Program-made: the position numbers and the translations under genes
Shown here: in pieces, positions 35,801 through 47,095 of the stretch
Position numbering within the stretch: position 1 is the stretch's first letter
Layout: every line of letters begins with the position of its first letter
Assembly (NCBI GenBank): GCA_029215795.1
Contig: JARDYH010000005.1
Span: forward strand, 17,702,001 to 17,766,000
Direction: 5' to 3'
From: Anniella stebbinsi
Taxonomy: Eukaryota; Chordata; Lepidosauria; Squamata; Anniellidae
DNA length: 64,000 nucleotides
Notes under the pieces: generated by a model
Seen by the model: only the letters and a program-made list of their open reading frames with translations
Database searches by the model: none
Told to the model about the DNA's origin: nothing

Positions 35801-36046
35801 GTTAGTCACCTCAGTCACCGGCATCACATCAAAAAATTATACAGAAAACCTTCAGAAACTGGGCCTACCAAAATACATCCATACCAACATCCAGAAAGCA
35901 ATCATACGTAAAACATGCTCAATTGTCAGGAAATTCCTGAATCTGTAAAAGACAGCATGACTTGGCAAAGCCCGTCATGTCCATCTAGAAAAACCGCCAA
36001 GAGCGAGAAAGAGATGAAATAATCATAATCATAATCATATCATCTT
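32821..36046 (+). pseudogene. R4/Dong-type LINE, decayed, with nested L2-like tail
   Basis: A site-specific-type (restriction-like endonuclease) non-LTR retrotransposon relic, A-rich on the plus strand. Reverse-transcriptase pieces can be read across stops and frame changes, including YIDYKKAFDSVPHSW near 34166. The catalytic box reads YMNDIK near 34488 instead of the usual YMDD-like form, so one catalytic Asp is lost. The C-terminal part (about 34936-35538, open for 200 codons) contains a zinc-knuckle-like CRKC..H..C cluster near 35379-35432. The endonuclease region at about 35640-35948 ends in VTSVTGITSK and IVRKFLNL, typical of R4/Dong proteins. The 3' tail is a (CATAAT)n run at 36018-36045. 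The 5' edge abuts a (AAT)n tract. It cannot be active. Confidence 0.85.
32973..33264 (+). mobile_element. L2-like LINE 3' end inserted in the R4/Dong relic
   Basis: GAGGCCCGCCTGGCGCCAAC, GTAAACCGCCCAGAGAGCTT, CGGCTATGGGGCGGTATAC and an (AATA)n tail. R4/Dong sequence resumes after it, and an AAACAAC-like flank occurs on both sides. Confidence 0.8.
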
Positions 36047-38009
36047 ATTAAGGGTGTTGTCAATTCTAGAAAAAAGTACACCAAGATCCCTTGTCAGTTT
36101 CAACACCCTATTAACCTCCCTTATGTTTTAAAGAAGGAAATGGCTGTGGTCAGTTTACTCACACATCCTGCGTCAGAAGCCAGTGCAAACCAGGCTATTG
36201 TAGATTGTAGCATACAGCAAACTGAGAAAGAAAAGAAATCTTCAGGGATATGGAATAATAATCACGTGTGTGTCAGGAGGGAGCTATGCACCCTTGGTGT
36301 GAGAATAGTAGTATTATATCTACATCAATGTATCCCTATCTATTTTCATAGAAGGTACTGTTGAGGCAGGGCAACCTAGCAACTTGGCAGTGGCTTCTGT
36401 AAAGGTAACCCTTACCTGTGAAGTTCCTTTATTCCCTCCTAGAACCTAAGGACTAAACGACACATTATGTTAAATGTGTAACTGCATTTACCCTGTTTGT
36501 TTCTTTTCACAATAGCAGATATGGGAAATGGGTGTTGGGAAGGATCAGGATTGGGGCCGCAAGGCACGGGGAGTGGTATCCCCCCCCCCCCATATTGCAG
36601 TGCTGAAGTTGCTATTTGCTGTGGGATGGAACGGAGAGAGCTGCAATTAGTGCCAATTACAACTTCCCTCCCAGGACAAATTCCAAGGGTTGGATGCAGT
36701 TCTGTCATTCTGCAAGAAAGGATATTGATTGTGGAATGGCACTTCTGCATCCTCTCCTCCCTTCTCCTTCCACTGGTACAACTATGAATCTGGATCCAAT
36801 CCCAGGTGTGTGTGTGGGGGGGGGGGGGGTTGAGGGGTTGGGGAGGGAAAGGATTTTAATTCAGTGATGTAGAGGGAAGGGATTTAACAACTTTCCTCAT
36901 GCAATGTGGCCCCAATCCTGATTCACCCCCTCACCTAGCTGCTATTTAGAATGCAAACATGTTACGTAGAATTACACATTTGATGTAGCCTGTTGGCCTT
37001 AAGAGTATCGGTTTGGCCATTGTATCTGCTGGCACCAACTCCAGGAGTAAACAAAGAGCTTCTGCTGTGTGTTCTGGAGCTTACCAGCCTCAACCGGAAG
37101 AGATCCGATTGGTGGAGGCTGACGGCTCCATGGTCAGTGGGGTGGTGAATCTGCTCTGGGTTTCAGTCAGAACTAGCCAGAGCTCTAAAGAAGCTATCCA
37201 AAGTGCTGAAGCCTATCCTCAAAATGAGTGTCAACACAAAATGAAAAAGATGGAACCCCAAGTCTGATCTAGCATAGCTCCTCTCATGTTCTTTATAAGT
37301 ACTGCCAGTCAGTTTTGATAATCCTCAGCTAGATGGACCGACTTGGTAGAAGGCCATCCCATATGTTCCCATATCTACCAAGGGTAAAACTTATGCACAA
37401 GCAGAATTTCACTCTTTGGACAAGACTCTCAAATGCCAAAGAGCCAAATCATCTCCCCAATCCAACCCTGATAAGGAAAGGGAACTATTAATATAGATGA
37501 TGCTTTTGCAGAGGTCTGTAAATTGCTATTCTGGGACGACAGGCCTATGTGGCACGTCAGAGTACCCATTTGTTTACACATTTCAGGGGTGAATCAGAGG
37601 CTGGTCTTGAGAGGAGAGCTGGCAAGATAGGGGAGTTCTATCTTGACTCACATCCCAGGATAAAAATGATCACGTAAACAAGGGCTGGCTTGTTATCTCG
37701 AGTATGTAATGGTGGGCAGAGTTCAGAGGGTCCATAAAGACCCGCAGCATCCTGTGAACGAGATACCACATCTTGGAATTCCTCCACCAGGAGACAGCAA
37801 ATGTCTCAAGATAACAATCCTTGCCTTTGAATCAAGGGAAGCAGCTTTTTACCAATGGTCCATCTAGTCAACATCAGCATTCCTAACCTGCCCCCCGCCC
37901 CAGGGGTGTTGGACTACAGCCTTCATCATCCCCAGAGGTTTGTGCCCTGACTGGCAGCAAGGGCTCTTCAGGATTTCAAGCAGGAGTCTTTCCCAGCCCT
38001 TCCTGCAGA
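36047..38009. other. No gene; fragments of two SINE/LINE families
   Basis: Positions about 37260-37380 hold two pieces of the TCTGATCCAGCATGGCTC family. Positions about 37850-37990 hold a broken minus-strand tRNA-derived SINE (GGTCCATCTAG, GACTGGCAGC, GTCTTTCCCAGCCCTTCCTG). Poly-C and poly-G runs are at 36579-36590 and 36816-36829. Confidence 0.5.
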
Positions 38010-38505
38010 TAATTATTTGTTTTATTTTATTTCTAAACCACCCAATAGCCAAAGCTCTCTGGGTGGTTCACAAAAATTAAAACCATAAGGTACAGCATAA
38101 AATGTAAAATATAGAAGCTTAAAACCACAATTTAAAACCACAATATAAAAGTACAACCAGAATAAAGACAAGCAGTAATGCAGGGATTTAAAATACAGAT
38201 TAAAACAGCAAGAGTTAAAAGGCTAGGATAGTAAAATGATAAAATACCGTGAAAATAAAAAGGTCTTCACCTGAAGCTGGAAAGAGTACAACGTAGGTGC
38301 CAGGCGAACCTCTCTAGGGAGCTCATTCCGTAGCTGAGGTGCCAAAGCAAAAAAGGCCCTCCTCCTGGTAGCCACCCGCCTCACTTCCTTTAGCAGGGGT
38401 TCACGGAGAAGGACCCATGAAAATGGCCTTAGGGAGGAAGCAATCTCAATACAGAAAACAGAGGAGTTGTGTGTGGGGAACCTGATCCCACCACCACCTA
38501 TCAAT
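38010..38505 (-). mobile_element. L2-like LINE 3' end, minus strand
   Basis: The minus strand encodes LPREVRLAPTLYSFQLQVKT and continues into a 3' tail whose complement reads AACCACCCAATAGCCAAAGC. The same protein end is found at 32985. Confidence 0.75.
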
Positions 38506-38689
38506 GACCTCCGTCAAGGGCTCAACAAATGTGTTAGCTGCATGAATGAGCAGCTCGTGGAACTGCAACATGTGGAGGTGGCTTCATATCGCAAGTTCCA
38601 TGCAGGTTCAGGTGATTTTAGACACAGCCATGCAGTGGCATGATGAAAAAAGCCAGAACTGCACAAGGTGCCGCTTCACACAAACACCA

Positions 38690-39115
38690 CAGCAGGAGTC
38701 TCCAACTTTTTTGAGTCAGTGGACACATTTGGAATTTTGAGAGAGGGTCGTGGCCACTCTCACAAAATGGCTGCCATGGAGGGGGGGCTTGCTTATTCCT
38801 AAAATGGCTGCCATGGTGGGAGACGTTCTCGGGGACTGCATTCCAGTGATGGGTGGGGGCAGAGGCAAAGGGAGTGGCCCCCAAAATACCAGCATATTTT
38901 TAGCTTAAAGCTCTTCCTGCCAGTAACTAAACCTTGGGAGAAGCATTTCATCATTTTAGAATGGTGAAAAAGCTGCACGAAAGCTGGGAAAGAAGGTTGG
39001 GCCAGAAGAAGAGGGCGTGGCTATCTGGAGGAATCCCGGAGGGCCATACTGTGACCCCCCCCCCAAATGGCTGGATTTCTCCCACAAGCCTGAAGTTCTA
39101 CATCCCTCCGCTGGA
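38690..39115 (+). repeat. Interspersed repeat (CATTCCAGTGATGGGTGGGG family), copy
   Basis: GGAGTCTCCAACTTTTTTGA, CATTCCAGTGATGGGTGGGG, AGCTTAAAGCTCTTCCTGCC and CTGAAGTTCTACATCCCT occur in the same order as in the other copies. Confidence 0.7.
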
Positions 39116-39687
39116 CCACATGTACTTGTTAATGGCAGGGAGGGAGTGTATAATCCATTTGCTCTGAGCGGTTGTATTTCTCGGCGTCAGGAATGGCACT
39201 TGCATTCTTTGACTCAGGCCAGTGATCTTTACTCCGCCGCCACCCCTTGCTTGGACCCAGGCTGAGCCTGACGGAAACTGGGTTCTAAACATAAGAGAAG
39301 CTCCATTGTTTGCTTTTGTGGCTGATTCTCTCCTTTGAAGTCTCTGAACGTTAAACACAGGCAAGCAGGCAGTTCTGTTTTACAGGCATCCCAGTCTCTC
39401 TTCCTGATAAGGAAATCTCATACAGCAGGAAAGGATGAAGGACGTGGGGTGGTTATTATTATTTATTTATTTTCGGTTTCTCAAGAGGATTGGGGTACAC
39501 AGGCTTGGGGAAGGAGATGGATGGGAACACGGATGTTACCACATAGTATTCCACGAGAAAAGGTCTCTGTCTAGGCATGGATTAACTCTTTGGGCTCCAT
39601 CACACCAGTGTTTTATTGCAGTCTCATCATGTATTTCTGATCATGCCAAGAGAGCTTTGGCTATGGGACGGTATATAAATGTAATAA

Positions 39688-39726
<39 letters not shown>

Positions 39727-40109
39727 TTGGGTTTGAGAAGGAATTACGTGGTAGGAAAATAATCAATACGTGAACTTCAGCTTTCCTCTCTTCTGCAGCT
39801 CCTGGCCAATACTCATCTCTCTTTTCTAGTTTCCCTTCCTTTATCAAACTCCACTTTTGGCCTTCATTACATTCCACTGGACTACCCACTTTCTTTTAAT
39901 GCTGCTTCTCTCTCGCCTTTTCTAAGGCTTTCTGCCTGCCCTGGGTCAGAGCAGTTCAGCCAATGTCTGCCAGAGACACTTACAGTAAGAATAGTTCAGC
40001 CAATCAGGCTCAGCTTTAGGCTCAGAATAACACCTAATGGCAGCCAGTGACCTTTCAGACGGCCCAATCAGCCTATGACATCTAGACAAGCATCTTCCTT
40101 TCCACCACT
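39116..40109. other. No gene; short L2-like tail at 39640-39726
   Basis: GAGAGCTTTGGCTATGGGAC followed by GGTATATAAATGTAATAAA and an (ATT)n tract. The rest is unassigned. Confidence 0.5.
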
Positions 40110-40575
40110 AAACCCTTTAGCAGTGGGGTCCCCAATGTGGTGGCTGTGGGGACCTCCAACAGTGTCCACAAAGCTCTCTACTACCTGCCCCTTTCAAAAC
40201 ATTTTTTAAAATAAAAACCTTGGGAAATGTTTGTCTTATTTCTCTCCCCTCTGCTCCGTTGCCTCACTATTTCCCTCTCCCTCCCAGCCTCTGGACTACC
40301 TATTTCTCACCTCCCCACCCCTTTGCCTTGCTGTTTCTCCCCAATCCCAGCTTCTAGCCCTTCTCTCCCCGCTATGTCTTTGCTTTCCTATTTCCCCCTC
40401 CATCCCAGTCTCTAGCCTCACTATCTTCCCACCACCACTTTAGCTCATTTTTGACTAGCCAGGCCCGTATGGCAGCCATTATGTGACTTTCCACATCCTC
40501 CATGGAAGCCATTTTGCAATGCGGCCCACAGCAGTTTCTCAAATTCCCAAATGTGCCTATGGATCTAAAAAAAAT
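40110..40575 (-). repeat. Interspersed repeat with pyrimidine tract, copy 2
   Basis: Complement of the family at 2784. It contains CTCAAATTCCCAAATGTGCC and a long CCCTCTCCCTCCCAG-type tract. The plus-strand frames inside it are low-complexity artefacts. Confidence 0.6.
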
Positions 40576-41494
40576 CGAGCGCCTCTACCTTAGCGCATTA
40601 CAATATAACTGTCTACCTGGAACTAAGTGGGTTATAGAAAATGTTATGCCTAACATAATGCTACCAAGTACCTAAGCATTGATCAGGAACACCCCGATGG
40701 GTTTCTAGGCACCTTCCCTCTCCCTCCTTCTCGTCTTGCAAAGACATTTCCCCTCCCTTTTAATTAGGAAGCTAACTATGCTTAGTGTGGCATGTGTACA
40801 GATTGTAATGCTAACCACAATTTGCAAACATGGCTAGAAGGGCTAACGATGGTCCACATTACGACTGGTGAGAGGGGGAAATGCCCATGTGAGAAGGGAG
40901 GAGTGGGGAGGAAGTGTGAAAGGTCATGGGCTGTGCCCAGTTGGCTATAGTATTACATCTGCAATGACATCTGAAAATAGGGAGAAGGGCATTCTTTTTT
41001 TTTTGCACTCTTCTTCTCAATTCATTCCAGTAGAAATTCAGCATAGCCTTGGGCTGATGAAGAACTCTATGAAGCTCAAATGCTTGCATACCATGCACCC
41101 AGCCGTTCCTTGCACTTTTGAACCATCTGTCCTTTGGGACCAACAATGGAAGCACTGTCCACTCAGCTTCCTAAAAGAAGCCTGCTTTAGCTTTGCAAGC
41201 AAAGGCCGATCTTCCTTCCCCCCTCCCCGCTTCCCCCCCCACACACACATCACCCTCAATTCAATCGGGAATGTAGTTTAACCATGTGGGAAACCAAGAG
41301 TCTGCAAGGAAATAGCCTTCGCAGGAGGAAATGAGACACAGGAATTTTTTTTTGCCTGTGTCAGTAGCAGATCGCTAAAGATTTGCCACCTGGCTAGGGA
41401 TTTTGTTGCTATTGTTGCTGCTGCCTCCACCTCTGGGAAGTATTTGAAGTATTTCTCTGCATGTTAGCTAATGGCACAAAACATGCTGGCATGA
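40576..41494. other. No gene recognised
   Basis: No assigned repeat or exon. The 137-codon frame at 40868-41281 lacks any recognisable domain. Confidence 0.4.
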
Positions 41495-41650
41495 ACATAG
41501 GACGTTGTCTTCTACACGTCAGGTCCGTGGTCCATCTAGCTCATTATTGAGCAGAAACAGCTCTCCAGGGGCAGGTCTTTCCATGCCCTATCTGGAGATG
41601 CTGAGGACTGAATTGGGATCTATGCGCAAAGCATGCACTGTACTACAGTC
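41495..41650 (-). repeat. tRNA-derived SINE, diverged
   Basis: GGTCCATCTAGCTCATTATT, CTCTCCAGGGGCAGGTCTTT and CTATCTGGAGATGCTGAGGA match the better-preserved copy at 46890-47095. Confidence 0.7.
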
Positions 41651-42099
41651 AAGTAATGGAGGCATACAGGCCTCCTTAAAGTAAGTCTGACCCTTGGTCC
41701 ATGTAGACCATCTGGTGCCCTCCAGATGTTTTGGATTACAACTCCCACTGGCTATGCTGACTGGGGAACCAGGTTGGGGGAAGTTAATCTAGCCTAATAC
41801 TGACTGCTCTGGTTGGAGATGGCTCCCCAGCCAAGGGCTCAGGCAGGGGTCTTTCTCAACACTGCCATACCCTTCCATCTTTGCACCAATGAAAAAGAAA
41901 GAGCCTTGTATATGTATAATACGGCCCATTTCTTTCCCTAAAGCTGCCACCGAGAAGTCCAGGAAAAATAATAACTTCATGCTCTCCACATTCAGTTCTT
42001 GGCATAGGTCTTGGTATAGGTCATCCACCAAGGTCTCAGTCTCACATCATGGCTGAAAACTCAATTAATATGAGTCCAGAGTATCAGTATCCTCCAGAT
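41651..42099. other. No gene; foldback repeat at 41705-41790
   Basis: CTCCAGATGTTTTGGATTAC begins a foldback copy. A short SINE piece (GGCTCAGGCAGGGGTCTTTC) follows near 41837. Confidence 0.5.
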
Positions 42100-42185
42100 G
42101 TGGCTAGGTCAGCCACTCTGTGAAAAAATGCTGGACCATATAGACTCTTGGTCTGATCCAGCATGGCTCTTCTTATGTTCTTGTT
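42100..42185 (+). repeat. LINE/SINE 3' end, TCTGATCCAGCATGGCTC family
   Basis: GGTCTGATCCAGCATGGCTC with a TTCTTATGTTCTTG end. Confidence 0.7.
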
Positions 42186-42534
42186 CGCAATGCCACCACC
42201 ATCTCAGGGCTCCATCACACCAGCGGTTTAGTGCACTCTCGCCATGCCTGGTGTGCAGAATTGCAGCACAGTACTCACATGACTCTTTGGCTGTCCTACT
42301 GACACCCTCTTCCCCAGCCTTTTCAGTTTTTTCCTAGCACGCTAAAAGTCTGGATTATTTTCTCTAAGTGCATTTAATGCGCCCTTAAACCTCGTGTAGT
42401 TTTAAAGGAATTGGGGTGTGTGTGCTGTGACGGGAGTCTTGCCATTGGCTTGAATGGATTGCATCAGGTCCTGGCAGGGAAAAGCAATCTCTCCCAACAG
42501 CCGGCTCCAAGGCTTGAAAGTGTTTTTAAAAAAT

Positions 42535-42835
42535 CATACAATGCCCGAATCTCTGCAGAGACAAGATTGTACTCCCTCAATGCCCCCCAAGAGCAAGACT
42601 AAAGGGATGTTCCATTTTTGCCCGGCAGAAAGGCGGTCTGGTTGAAGTGCTCATCTGCCAGGACCTGACTGGAGGGAGAAAGAGAAGAGGTGGGGTGGGG
42701 TGGGGTGGAGTGGAAGAGCAAATGAGCAGCTTTCAGGTGAAAGAGATCATAAGCTTGACGCCTTTGCATCAGAGGTAAAAAAAAATGGAGGCAAACCTGG
42801 GGGGGGGGGGGGGAATAGGTGTGATATCACCTTGG
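42535..42835 (+). repeat. Unidentified dispersed repeat, copy 1
   Basis: About 290 bp closely matching 49165-49470. Shared segments include GATTGTACTCCCTCAATGCC, CTCATCTGCCAGGACCTGAC, GGATCATAAGCTTGATG (GATCATAAGCTTGACG here) and GCATCAGAGGTAAAAAAA. Both copies end in a poly-G run. Confidence 0.75.
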
Positions 42836-44530
42836 CCAAGAATGGTACTCTTGAGACTGGCCTATAATTTCCCAGGTCTGCTGGGTCTAGGAAGAGGTTA
42901 TTTAATAAAGGCCTTACTCCTGCCCCTTTTAAACAAGAAGGAGGCATTAATCACTTCCCTTAACCATAAGGCCACCTCTGCTTTGACCAATTTAATCAAA
43001 CAGGAAGGGCAAAGGGCCGAGTAAACAGATGGAAGCCCTCTGACTGTTCCGATTCCCCCTCTCTAGCATCCTAGCAAGGGAGTTCTTGCATTCTTCGCTT
43101 CCTTTGCCACCATGGAGTAGGTCTACAATTGTAGGGTGACCAGATCGCCCTGGATTTCCCGGTCCTAACCGGGAAAACTAGGGCAATCCGGGCCGACAGG
43201 GGGGCTGCGGGGGCAAACCGGGGAAAGAATCAGCTCTCCTCCCGCCTTAAAATGCCCACGCTGCTCCCCGGCCTCTGCAAGAAAGAAGTGCTCAGCGTTA
43301 GGGAGCGTCAACAAATTCCTTGTCTGATGGCTAACTGCTTTAGCCACCAGACAAGGAATTTGTTGACGCTCCCTAACGCTGAGCACTTCTTTCCTGCCCA
43401 GGCCGGAGAGCAGCGGCGGCCATTTTAAAGCAGGCTCTTCCTCCTCCTTTGCCTGCTGCTCCTTTGCTCTGTCCTGGGCGCCTCCAGGGAGCCCAGGACA
43501 GAGCAGGGCAAGAAGGGTGAGGGGGCTGCAGGGGGGTCACGCGGCAGTGAAGGAGATCGGTTGTGGCAGCGGAGGACCCGGTAGGTCCAGGCTGGGTTTT
43601 TTTGGGGTGGGTGGGTGTTTCGGGTGGGGGGGGGGTGGCGGGGGGTGTCTGCTTGTTGGCCCCGGCTCATGGTACAGCATGGTGTGGCCTGGCCCAGGAC
43701 GGTGAGGCCTGTTGCGGTGGGCAGCATGGCCTGGCAGGGCGTGTGGCAAGGCCTGGTAAGAAGGGCATTATGGAACATGGGGTGGCCTGGCTGGCTGTGG
43801 AGCATCCTAGCCTGGCATGCGGAGTTTTGTGGCATGCACAGCGGCCTGTCCCAGCCTGGAGCGTGGGCATCTTAGCCTGGCCTGGTGCGCAGAGCTGGGG
43901 CTGGATGTTATGTGGAGTGCTGCTGCTACTCTTTATAAACTTTTCTTTAAGCAATTTGCTTTCCTTGTATGTATGCGTTTGGGGTTTTATTAAATTAATA
44001 GAAGGCCAAATGAACTGTCTTTAGCTGCAATTTAAATTCAGTGGGGTGGGGGGGGTAGATTGGATTTCATATCTGGCAGCATTGATGAAATTAGTTTTCA
44101 CTTATTTTCCATAAATTCCTTGAGTACTGATTTTTATTAATTAATTGGGGGGTGTTTTAAAACTATTATTAGATTTGCCATGGGTGAGTATGTTGGGGTA
44201 TGTGGGTGTTTATTTTATTTTTAGACTTGGTTAAGTCTGTGTAGTTGGTTGGTTGGTTTTTGCCTTGGTGCATGTGTGGATTTTTATTATTTTTCCTTTG
44301 GTGAGTATGTGAATGAGTGTTGTATTTTTAGTGTTATTTTATTGCCTTGGGTATTTGCATGTTTGTGTATAGATTTATTATGTCGATTACTGTTATTTTG
44401 CCTTGTGTGGGTGGCTGATGATGATGATGCCTTTGGTGAGTGTGGGGGTGGATTTTTATTCCCCCTCCCCTGTTAAGTGTATGTGAGGAGGTTGTGTGTG
44501 TTTTTTAAAAAAATTGCCTTAGGGAAGGTG

Positions 44531-44858
44531 TGGGGTGGGATCACTAATACCCTGGAAGACAGAAACAAACTTCAAAATGATCTTGATAAACTGGAGCACT
44601 GGGGCTGAAGACAGCAGAATGGAATTTAATAGGGATAAATGCCAAGTTCCACACCTAGGTAAAAGAAACCAAATGCACAGTTACAAGATGGGGGATACTT
44701 GGCTGCTCAATACGACAAGCGAGAAGGATCATGGAATTGTTGGAGATCACAAGCTGAATATGAGCCAACAGTGTAATGTGGCTGCAAAATAAGCAAACAC
44801 TATTTGGGGCTGTATTAATAAAAGTATAGCTTTCAAATCGTGTGAGGTACTGGTTAGG
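44531..44858 (+). pseudogene. CR1 LINE internal fragment
   Basis: Close match to 10290-10620 of the CR1 at 9357, including MEFNRDKCQVPHLGKRNQMH and GDHKLNMSQQC. Truncated at both ends and frame-shifted. Confidence 0.9.
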
Positions 44859-44869
44859 GTTAGGGTGCT

Positions 44870-44957
44870 GCATGCATACAAATGACACTTGCTGAAATTC
44901 CTTTTTCAATACAGCTCTTAAAGATACAGGAGCCCTGTTCTCCTTTCCATATAATCA
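44870..44957. mobile_element. hAT-type foldback MITE, right-half fragment
   Basis: GCATGCATACAAATGACACT, GCTGAAATTCC and AAAGATACAGGAGCCCTG match the right half of the family. The terminus is decayed (ATATAATCACTCC). Confidence 0.75.
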
Positions 44958-44963
44958 CTCCAA

Positions 44964-45235
44964 CTAATTTAATAATTGTAACTTTTTCCTGTTACCATAG
45001 TTCTTTAACTTCCATAGCCAGTGGTGTATATTTTTCTTTCTTTTCCTCTTCCTTTTCTGCAACATTTTTGTCATTAGGTATTGCTATGTCAGGTAGGTGT
45101 GTTTTTTCTTTTTTGTTTTTGACTGTCATGTCTGGTTGATTGCAAAGTATTGACTTGTCCCAGAAATGTTCTGTCCAAGCAAGGTAATAAATGAGTGTGT
45201 AGCATGGCTTGACTTGAGTGTGTCTGAATCTCCTA
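44964..45235 (-). pseudogene. R4/Dong LINE endonuclease-region fragment
   Basis: The minus strand encodes PDMTVKNKKEKTHLPDIAIP followed by NDKNVAEKE and LAMEVKELWQQEKVTI. The same stretch is present in the longer relic near 35640-35800. This is the restriction-like endonuclease region of an R4/Dong-type LINE. Neighbouring sequence to about 45320 is unassigned. Confidence 0.8.
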
Positions 45236-46501
45236 GGCTCTGAAAGCGTCTTTCTGGAGAGCACCTGGTGGTTGCATGGTCCACGAGGCCAGATTCTGTG
45301 ATTGCATAGTTGTCCTTGACAGGTGGGGCTTACAGTTGACAGAGTAAGGTGAACAGATGTGAAGAGGCTGTTATCCTATATTCATTTATCTGGGAATAAG
45401 CTTTATTGAAATCAACGGGACTTATTTCTGAGGTTTCTTTTGGCAGGTTTTTTGGGGTCCATGATCGGTATTTCTGTTCTCTGCACACTGAGGCAGTGCA
45501 AATTCAGGAGATATTTGGATAAAAGGAGGGAAAGATCCTTGTCTAGCGTGATAATGGGCATCTGTTCTGGCCTTTCTTTGTATTGCTACGGTCTTGTTTA
45601 CATGGCTAATGAACCAGAGGTATAATTACAATTTTTTTAAATTAGTTTCCCATTGATAAACCAGAAGTTGAAACAAGCTAGGAGGTGCTAGTGATAAATG
45701 TCTGCTGCAAGCCTTTGGTCCATTTTGATACATGGCTAATGTTTGCAGGATAATATATTTTATACTTTTTCTGAATGTTAGGTTGCTAGTTTGTTGTACT
45801 AGATTTTTCTGCACTTGTCAAGTGCTACATTTGTTCAGTGGTAGCAGTATGCTGAATCTGTGAGTATGGATACGAGAAAGGTGATGGGGAAACAGTGTTA
45901 AATGTTAGGAAAGGTGAAGGATTTACAATAAGAAAAGTTATTTGAAGGAGGGGGAGACTGTACCACACATAATATAGCAAAAGCTTCAAAGTACAGCAAA
46001 AGCTACAAAAGTAGGAGTGAGTGAAGTTATTTTCAGATATATTGAATGTCTCACTTGTTCTTTAATTCAGTGATTTTAATATTAAGTTGTTATGTAGAAC
46101 AGGTTTGTCTTCATTGTGTGCTGTAAATCAGACATGTGACCAAGGCTATGTTCAGGTGGGCACGCCCCTTGGGGCTGGACCCGCCCCCTGGGGCCGGACA
46201 TGTTGGTGGGCACGCCCCCTTGGGGCGGCCATTTTGGACCTGGATTTTGGTTTCCAAAATCTGGTCACCCTAACAATTAGACCAATTGCTTAGAAGCAAT
46301 AGTGTCAATGGCCCCAGCCATTTCCAGATGCCACAGATCAGCCAGGGCTTTGACGGTACTGCTGATGGAAGAGGCAGGAAACACCGCAAGCACATTGAGG
46401 AAACTATTTGGATCCACCAAGCATTCGAGGCGGGCCATTTGAAGGGGTCCACCACCCCGTGGAGCTTCATTCTGGCAGCCAGTCCAAAACAGACAAGAAA
46501 G

Positions 46502-46818
46502 TAGGCTGACCATATGAAAAGGAGGACAAGGCTCCTGTATCTTTAACAGTTGCAGAAGACAGGGAATTTCAGCAGGTATCATTTGTATGAATACAGAACC
46601 TGGTGATTTTTTTTTCATCTCAACAGTTAAAGCTGCAGGAGCTATACTAGAGTGACCAGATACAAAAGAAGGCAAGGCTTCTGCAGCTTTAATTTTGTAA
46701 TGATGAGGAAATTTCACCAGGTTCTGCATATATACAAATGACACCTGCTGAAATTCCATTTTCTATGAAACTGTTAAAGATACAGGAGCCCTGTCCTCCT
46801 TTTCATATGGTCAGCCTA
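46502..46818. mobile_element. hAT-type foldback MITE, copy 5
   Basis: TAGGCTGACCATATGAAAAG to CTTTTCATATGGTCAGCCTA. The terminal arms are a perfect 20-bp inverted repeat. The flanks do not match as a duplication. Confidence 0.9.
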
Positions 46819-46889
46819 AGTAATCTATCCATGACACGGAATCCTTCCGCCTTCAGATCAGGGACTGTACCAGAACAGAAGACCAGATA

Positions 46890-47095
46890 AGAGCAACATA
46901 GAAAGCTGCCTTAAGTTATTGTGAGTCAGACTCTTGGTCCATCTTGCCCATTATTGCCAACACTGACTGGCAGCAGCTCTTCAGAGTTCCAGGCAGGATT
47001 CTTTCTTAACACTAATTGGAGATGCCGGGGATTGAACCGGAGACCTTCTGCATGAAAACAGGAGCTCTACCACCGAGCCATAGATTCTCCCCTAA
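46890..47095 (-). repeat. tRNA-derived SINE
   Basis: On the minus strand the head reads TGGCTCGGTGGTAGAGC, an A-box-like tRNA segment. It is followed by GGTTCAATCCCCGGC, a B-box-like segment, then the SINE body and a CTATGTTGCTC tail. These are internal RNA polymerase III promoter motifs. Confidence 0.8.

Larger units (their letters stand above)
43132..46272. mobile_element. Possible composite hAT-type element with internal hairpin
   Basis: The left end TAGGGTGACCAGAT, with the following GGATTTCCCGGTCCTAACC, matches the complement of the right end of the 7918-8370 element. The right end AAAATCTGGTCACCCTA, preceded by CCTGGATTTTGG, matches the complement of that element's left end. ACAATT lies at both borders (43125-43130 and 46273-46278), though not in perfect register. 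Inside are a near-perfect hairpin at about 43280-43395, a degenerate GGCCTGGC-rich minisatellite at 43640-43920 and later insertions. That the two ends belong to one element is an inference. Confidence 0.5.

Noticed and set aside
40227..40443. Leu/Ser/Pro-rich plus-strand frames
   Set aside because: Translation of a pyrimidine tract in an interspersed repeat.
43425..44024. Overlapping frames of 136 and 153 codons on opposite strands
   Set aside because: They come from the G-rich and minisatellite parts of the composite element, with low-complexity translations.
46890..47095. tRNA-like A and B boxes suggesting a tRNA gene
   Set aside because: Only the tRNA-derived head of a SINE; there is no acceptor stem or cloverleaf.
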